From Opitutaceae bacterium (lineage in GTDB: Bacteria > Verrucomicrobiota > Verrucomicrobiia > Opitutales > Opitutaceae): DNA of 35,875 bases. The position numbers and the translations under genes are program-made. Shown here piece by piece: positions 32,136 through 35,875 of this stretch; within the stretch, counting starts at the first letter, position 1; every line of letters begins with the position of its first letter. A model generated the notes under the pieces. The model saw only the letters and a program-made list of their open reading frames with translations, searched no databases and was not told the DNA's origin. The DNA is taken from assembly GCA_005799525.1 (NCBI GenBank), contig SYGN01000200.1, positions 1 through 35,875 on the forward strand, read 5' to 3'.

Positions 32136-34586
32136 TTATGGAGTGACGGGAGGGACTGCCGGCGATTTCAGGGCGTTGCGGAGAGCGGCGCGACGAAAGG
32201 TGGTGCCAAGAAAAATCTCCTCGGGGAAGGCCACGTATCGGAGCATCTCGTTGAACGCGTCTGAGCCGCGGTGCGAGTTGAGTTGCAGCCCGGCGAGGTA
32301 TTGCAGGCGGAGGCTCCGGTCGCGATTGAGCTCGGCCCCGACGAGCCACGTTTTTAGGTCCGACGCCTGACCGGCGTAGGTGGACATGAGGTTGAGTGCG
32401 GAGCCGAGGCCGAGTGTGGCCAAGGCGTCGCGCGCGACGGCATGGTCCGGGCGATCGAGTCGCGTTTGCAGCGCGTCGAGATTGACGGTGAGCGGATCGA
32501 GCGTGCCGAGCATGACGGTGTCGTAGCCGTAGCCCTCGTCGTCGTTGCTCCAGATGGTGCCGTGGGGGAAGACGGAGAAGAAGGTGGCGATCTCGCTCTG
32601 CACGACTGCGCGATTGCTCTCGTAAAACGGCACCCACTGCGTGACGACGCCGCCCGGGTTGAGGTGGCGTCGGCAGATTTCAAAATACTCCTGCGAGTAG
32701 AGCACGGCAGCGCCTTTGACCCACGGGTGAATCGGATCGGAGGTGATGATGTCGAATTTTTCGGTCGTCGTGGCGAGATAGTGCCGGGCGTCGTCGTAGA
32801 TGACTTCGACGCGGCGGTCATGGAGCACGTCGTGGTTTTCCTTGGCGAAACGAGTGGCGACGGCGCGTGGGATCAGCGGCTCGATCTCGCAAATCACGAT
32901 GCGCTCGATCGTCGGGTGAGTGACGAACGTTCCGGCGGTCACGCCGGCGCCGCAACCCACGATGAGCACCGAGCGCGGCTGAGGATGGAGGAGGGCGGGA
33001 ATATGGCCGAGCATAAGTTGGAGCCGCATGTCCTTGAAAAGGCTGGACGCCTCGGTTTTTCCGCTGACGTGGAAGAAACGCCCGCCGGCACTCGATTCTG
33101 TGACCGCGACGGAAGCGTTGATACCCTCGCCAACAAAGAGGACATTGGCGTTGGTATCGTTGGAGTGGATTTGTCGGCCGTAAGCGATGAGTTGCCAGGG
33201 CGTGGCGGGCAGACCGGTCGCGAGCGCGAGCGCGACGACCGCGGCCGACCCAAGCGTGATCGAGCCGGAAAGATGGCGCGGCGCAAATGTGACCAGCGCT
33301 GCGATGAACGAGAGGATGAGGAGGACTTGCGCCGTGTGCTGAGTCCCGATCAAAGGAATTGAAAGCAGACTCACCGTAACGGCGCCGACAATCGCCCCGA
33401 CGGTATTCGCCGCATAAATCCGTCCCACGAGAAAGCCGGAGTCGCGGCTGGATTCGGTGGTAGCGGCCAAGGCGAGGGGAAAGCTCGCACCCCATAGACA
33501 GGCGGAGGGTAAAATGACCCACACGCAGCGAACGAGATCGAGTTGAAACTTGAGCCATGGACTGGTGGCGATCGCGGAATCGATCGGCCAAAACGGGAGG
33601 GAAGTCGCGAGAACGTGCGTGGCCCAAGCGATCCCGAGAACCTGAAGGATTTGGCAACAGCCCAAGATGAGTCGTGGGTGGGGACTGCTGCGCGCGATGA
33701 GCGCGCCCAGAGCGCTGCCGAGACCGAGACCGGAGAGAAACACCGTTAGAATAATTGAAAACGTGTAGACCGTGGCTCCGAGGAGCAACGAGAGCAGGCG
33801 AGTCCAGATCACCTCGGAGCCCAAAGCGCAGAGACCCGAGAGTGCAATCGCCGCGAGCACGCCGCGGTCGCCACCTCGCTCGACCGGGTGGAGGGCGGGG
33901 TCGGCGCGGTTGGCGTTGGATTCCGCGGAGGCGGAGCTGTGGGGAAGTTTGCGGGCGAGCACGAGGGCGAGGACGGCAATCGCGACGTTGATGCCGGCGG
34001 CACACCACGTGGCGATGGCCATGTCATGGACGCGCAAGAGATAAAAGCCGGCGACGAGGCAGCCGGCGACGGCGCCGGCGGTGTTGCCGCCGTAGAAGAA
34101 GCCAAGCCAGGAAATGCCGCGGGGAGTGGCTTCGACCCACCGCGCGATGGCGGGAAGCGTTGCCCCCATGAACAGAGTGGGGGGCAGCAGGCAGGCGGCG
34201 CACACGAGGCCGCGCAAGATGATCCCCCACAGGCCGGTGGCGGCATTTGCCAAGTATAACTGGGTGATTGCGGGCATGGCGTACAGGACGGCGAGGCCGG
34301 ACAGCGCGATGCCAAGTTCGAGCCACGCATACACGCGCAAGGGATGTAACGTGGACGAGACGAGACGTGGAAGCGCGAGGCTACCGAGGCACATGCCGCC
34401 CATGAACGTGCCCAATAACACCGCGAGCGAAACGGCGGAAGAGCCGACGACCAATTGAAGCAGTTGGAACCAGACGATTTCGTAGATGAGTGCGGCGCAG
34501 CCGCTGCCGATGAACAGCACGAGCATCAGCGGCATGAGGCGCGACGCCTCCGTCGTTGGAGTTGTTGAGTCCCCAGGTGAACTCAT
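32136..34586 (-). CDS. Polytopic membrane protein fused to a spermidine-synthase-like domain
   Basis: This 816-residue protein has a membrane part (about residues 15-480) of roughly twelve or more helices, arranged like two halves of an MFS-type transporter. A cytosolic methyltransferase-fold domain related to spermidine synthase follows (about 510-740). It shows the nucleotide-binding loop SVLIVGCGAGVTAG, then EIEPLIPRAV, the DDARHYL segment and TSDPIHPWVKGAAVLYSQEYFE. The catalytic DSxDP region of SpeE appears as TSDPIHP. The final 80 residues are helical. Members of this fused family are common in environmental bacteria and mostly uncharacterised, so true polyamine synthesis is not assured. 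No partner gene adjoins it. Confidence 0.85.
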   Translation of the reverse strand: MSSPGDSTTPTTEASRLMPLMLVLFIGSGCAALIYEIVWFQLLQLVVGSSAVSLAVLLGTFMGGMCLGSLALPRLVSSTLHPLRVYAWLELGIALSGLAVLYAMPAITQLYLANAATGLWGIILRGLVCAACLLPPTLFMGATLPAIARWVEATPRGISWLGFFYGGNTAGAVAGCLVAGFYLLRVHDMAIATWCAAGINVAIAVLALVLARKLPHSSASAESNANRADPALHPVERGGDRGVLAAIALSGLCALGSEVIWTRLLSLLLGATVYTFSIILTVFLSGLGLGSALGALIARSSPHPRLILGCCQILQVLGIAWATHVLATSLPFWPIDSAIATSPWLKFQLDLVRCVWVILPSACLWGASFPLALAATTESSRDSGFLVGRIYAANTVGAIVGAVTVSLLSIPLIGTQHTAQVLLILSFIAALVTFAPRHLSGSITLGSAAVVALALATGLPATPWQLIAYGRQIHSNDTNANVLFVGEGINASVAVTESSAGGRFFHVSGKTEASSLFKDMRLQLMLGHIPALLHPQPRSVLIVGCGAGVTAGTFVTHPTIERIVICEIEPLIPRAVATRFAKENHDVLHDRRVEVIYDDARHYLATTTEKFDIITSDPIHPWVKGAAVLYSQEYFEICRRHLNPGGVVTQWVPFYESNRAVVQSEIATFFSVFPHGTIWSNDDEGYGYDTVMLGTLDPLTVNLDALQTRLDRPDHAVARDALATLGLGSALNLMSTYAGQASDLKTWLVGAELNRDRSLRLQYLAGLQLNSHRGSDAFNEMLRYVAFPEEIFLGTTFRRAALRNALKSPAVPPVTP

Positions 34587-34861
34587 GGAGCAACGTGCAA
34601 GGCGGTGAGCGCGGATTCGTGGGGGTTGGGCATGCGAGGACGGACGCGCGGTGCGGAGCGATGTTGCGGGGTTTCCGCGACGCCACCCCAGGATATTGGT
34701 TGATCGGGATTAACCACGCAGCCGAGCAACGAGCGCAGCGGGTGATACACAGCGGGCAATTCAAGGGTGGAACCGTCACGTACCCGGACAGGCGTGCCGT
34801 CGTCGGGGAAACTCCGTTCACTCACAACGACTCCCGATAGTTTGAGATCGCGGGACCGCAT
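34583..34861 (-). CDS. Unassigned open frame of 92 residues, possibly a gene remnant
   Basis: Between the synthase-like gene and the truncated esterase lie about 436 bases without a clear gene. On the minus strand a frame runs from 34861 to 34583, overlaps the next gene by 4 bases, and is also open upstream of its ATG to about 34980. It contains a protein-like stretch (FPDDGTPVRVRDGSTLELPAVYHPL), but I recognise no family. It may be the 3' end of a gene whose 5' part is lost, or chance in a GC-rich sequence. Nothing else is visible in 34862-35022. Confidence 0.25.
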   Translation of the reverse strand: MRSRDLKLSGVVVSERSFPDDGTPVRVRDGSTLELPAVYHPLRSLLGCVVNPDQPISWGGVAETPQHRSAPRVRPRMPNPHESALTALHVAP

Positions 34862-35022
34862 CGCTCGGTCGTGCTTCTTCGTGGAGGTGTTGAAATCGAT
34901 GAGGGTGTCTACGCCGACTTTGCGTAGTGACGGGGCCGCGTCCCCGGAGGTCGGACAGAGTGAACGGTGCGCCGAGGTCGCGGGCCGGGGCTTGAACGCT
35001 GGCAGCGGCGAGTGGGCGGAGG

Positions 35023-35700
35023 CTACTGGGCTTCGTCACCGAGTGGACGTTGGTTGCTGAAGTTGGGACTGGCGGGAATGGCGAAGGTCAAAGGATCGTC
35101 GGGGTAAGCGGGGCCGAAGGAGGTGAATTCGTCGACGATGAATTTCGCGAGCGGGAGTTTTTGATCGCGGATGGCCTCAACGATGGCTTTCGAGAGTTCG
35201 TAGCTGCCATAGTTGTTGTGGTGGGTGTTATCTTGTCCGGCGAACGCTTGGCGGGAAAATTCGGGGCCGCGGGCTTCGAGGGCTGCGTAGAATAGTTTCG
35301 AGAGGGCTTTGAGATCGATGAAAGCGACCTTGAGTTGCTGTGCGGATTGGCGGGCAGCTTCAGCGTAGTCGGCGAGCGATGAGATTACTTTGCCGGCGGC
35401 GTCAAAACCGCGGCGCTCCATCGGCGAAAGAATGAGCGGGGTGCCGCCGTGGGCGCGGACCGCTTCAATGTGTTTCTTGATCTCGGCTTGATAGGTGGTG
35501 AAGGGGCCGCCGGTCTTGGCCGCGATTTGCTTTTGGTCGTTGTGGCCAAATTGCATGAGCAGCCAATCGCCGGGCTTCATCACGCTGAGGATTTTGTCGA
35601 GACGACGGCGGCCGGTGGAGTCGCGGTAGGTCTCGCCGAATTCGGCGTGGTTGGCGATCACGACCTCGGGCTTGAACCAACGCGGAAACATCTGGCCGGA
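35023..35700 (-). pseudogene. 5'-truncated SGNH/rhamnogalacturonan acetylesterase-like gene
   Basis: The frame encodes the C-terminal three quarters of a GDSL/SGNH carbohydrate esterase of the rhamnogalacturonan acetylesterase type. It reads GQMFPRWFKPEVVIANHA, then MKPGDWLLMQFGHNDQ, and ends with the catalytic Asp and His in AGQDNTHHNNYGSYELS. The N-terminal GDS motif with the Ser nucleophile and the signal peptide are missing. Esterase-like sequence starts abruptly at about 35697. The codons upstream in the same frame (to 35838) have no esterase similarity and lie antisense-free within another coding frame. It is best read as a gene cut by a rearrangement, so a working enzyme is unlikely. 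Confidence 0.7.
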
Positions 35701-35707
35701 ATGGCGC

Positions 35708-35875
35708 TTAGATAAGGCGCAAAACTTTCTTACCCAGAGGGCTGCGTCGTTCCGTATCAGGAAACTTGGCGCGCATGATTTGGCGGGAGAGGCGACGCAT
35801 ATTGGCGAGGAGTTTTTTGACGCGGCGATGCTCGGCAATGGCTTGCTCCAGCCAGTCGGCCTGATCGGCGGAGAG
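35708..35875 (-). CDS. C-terminal end of an unknown protein, possibly DUF6788-like and mobile-element-linked
   Basis: The frame is open from the window edge and ends in TAA at 35708. The 55 residues are strongly helical and basic (LSADQADWLEQAIAEHRRV, then LLANMRRLSRQIM). They resemble, from memory, the short DUF6788-type proteins often found beside transposases. It overlaps the spurious upstream part of the esterase frame and is the more convincing reading of this stretch. Its stop lies about 10 bases from where esterase homology begins, so it marks the joint that cut the esterase gene. Confidence 0.5.
   Translation of the reverse strand, partial: LSADQADWLEQAIAEHRRVKKLLANMRRLSRQIMRAKFPDTERRSPLGKKVLRLI

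Noticed and set aside
1-35875. CRISPR arrays, tRNA or rRNA genes, complete insertion sequences
   Set aside because: I saw no spaced direct repeats, cloverleaf-like sequences, rRNA stretches or complete transposase with flanking inverted repeats by reading.

Overview
The window looks like a piece of a GC-rich chromosome from a Verrucomicrobiota bacterium, most likely of the Opitutus type (Opitutaceae). This is inferred from gene content and not from a marker gene. The pointers are an alternative complex III operon, a DUF1592/DUF1552 cytochrome pair typical of Planctomycetes and Verrucomicrobia, a stand-alone rpoN beside a Ser/Thr kinase, heptose-LPS synthesis (hldD), and almost no Shine-Dalgarno sequences. 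No rRNA, tRNA or CRISPR array was seen.

Region 1 (1-7338, + strand) is a tightly coupled respiratory operon: the end of actB, then actC, actD, actE, actF, a 110-residue membrane protein, a CcoN-like protein, a CcoO-like protein and a monoheme cytochrome c. ActB-F belong to the alternative complex III quinol oxidoreductase. The downstream cco-like part looks like a cbb3 oxidase but cannot be one by itself. The CcoN homologue has lost five of the six recognised His ligands for heme b, heme b3 and CuB. The CcoO homologue contains no Met other than its start codons, and a His stands where the heme axial Met should be. This non-catalytic oxidase-like module joined to ACIII is the most interesting thing in the window. 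A terminator hairpin follows it.

Region 2 (7438-12059, - strand) is a probable operon read leftwards: an RluB-type pseudouridine synthase, a secreted protein of unknown function, folD, a possible 60-residue ORF, proC and hldD. Region 3 (12166-15822, + strand) has a CysJ-like reductase lacking its flavodoxin domain, then fabG-acpP-fabF. Region 4 (15908-19655) has rpmB and a MidA-like methyltransferase on the - strand, and a divergent CtpA-type protease followed by tsaD on the + strand. Region 5 (19660-23820) has a kinase-rpoN pair and ubiE/menG on the - strand, with an A-type Fe-S carrier and an IHF/HU protein on the + strand.

Region 6 (23954-28056) has hisS coupled to an alpha/beta hydrolase, a convergent cdd, a decayed O6-methylguanine-DNA methyltransferase remnant, and dgt. 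Region 7 (28177-35875) is more accessory in character. It has the DUF1592-DUF1552 pair, a large membrane protein fused to a spermidine-synthase-like domain, an unassigned stretch, and an SGNH esterase whose 5' end is replaced by the tail of another ORF that may belong to a mobile element.
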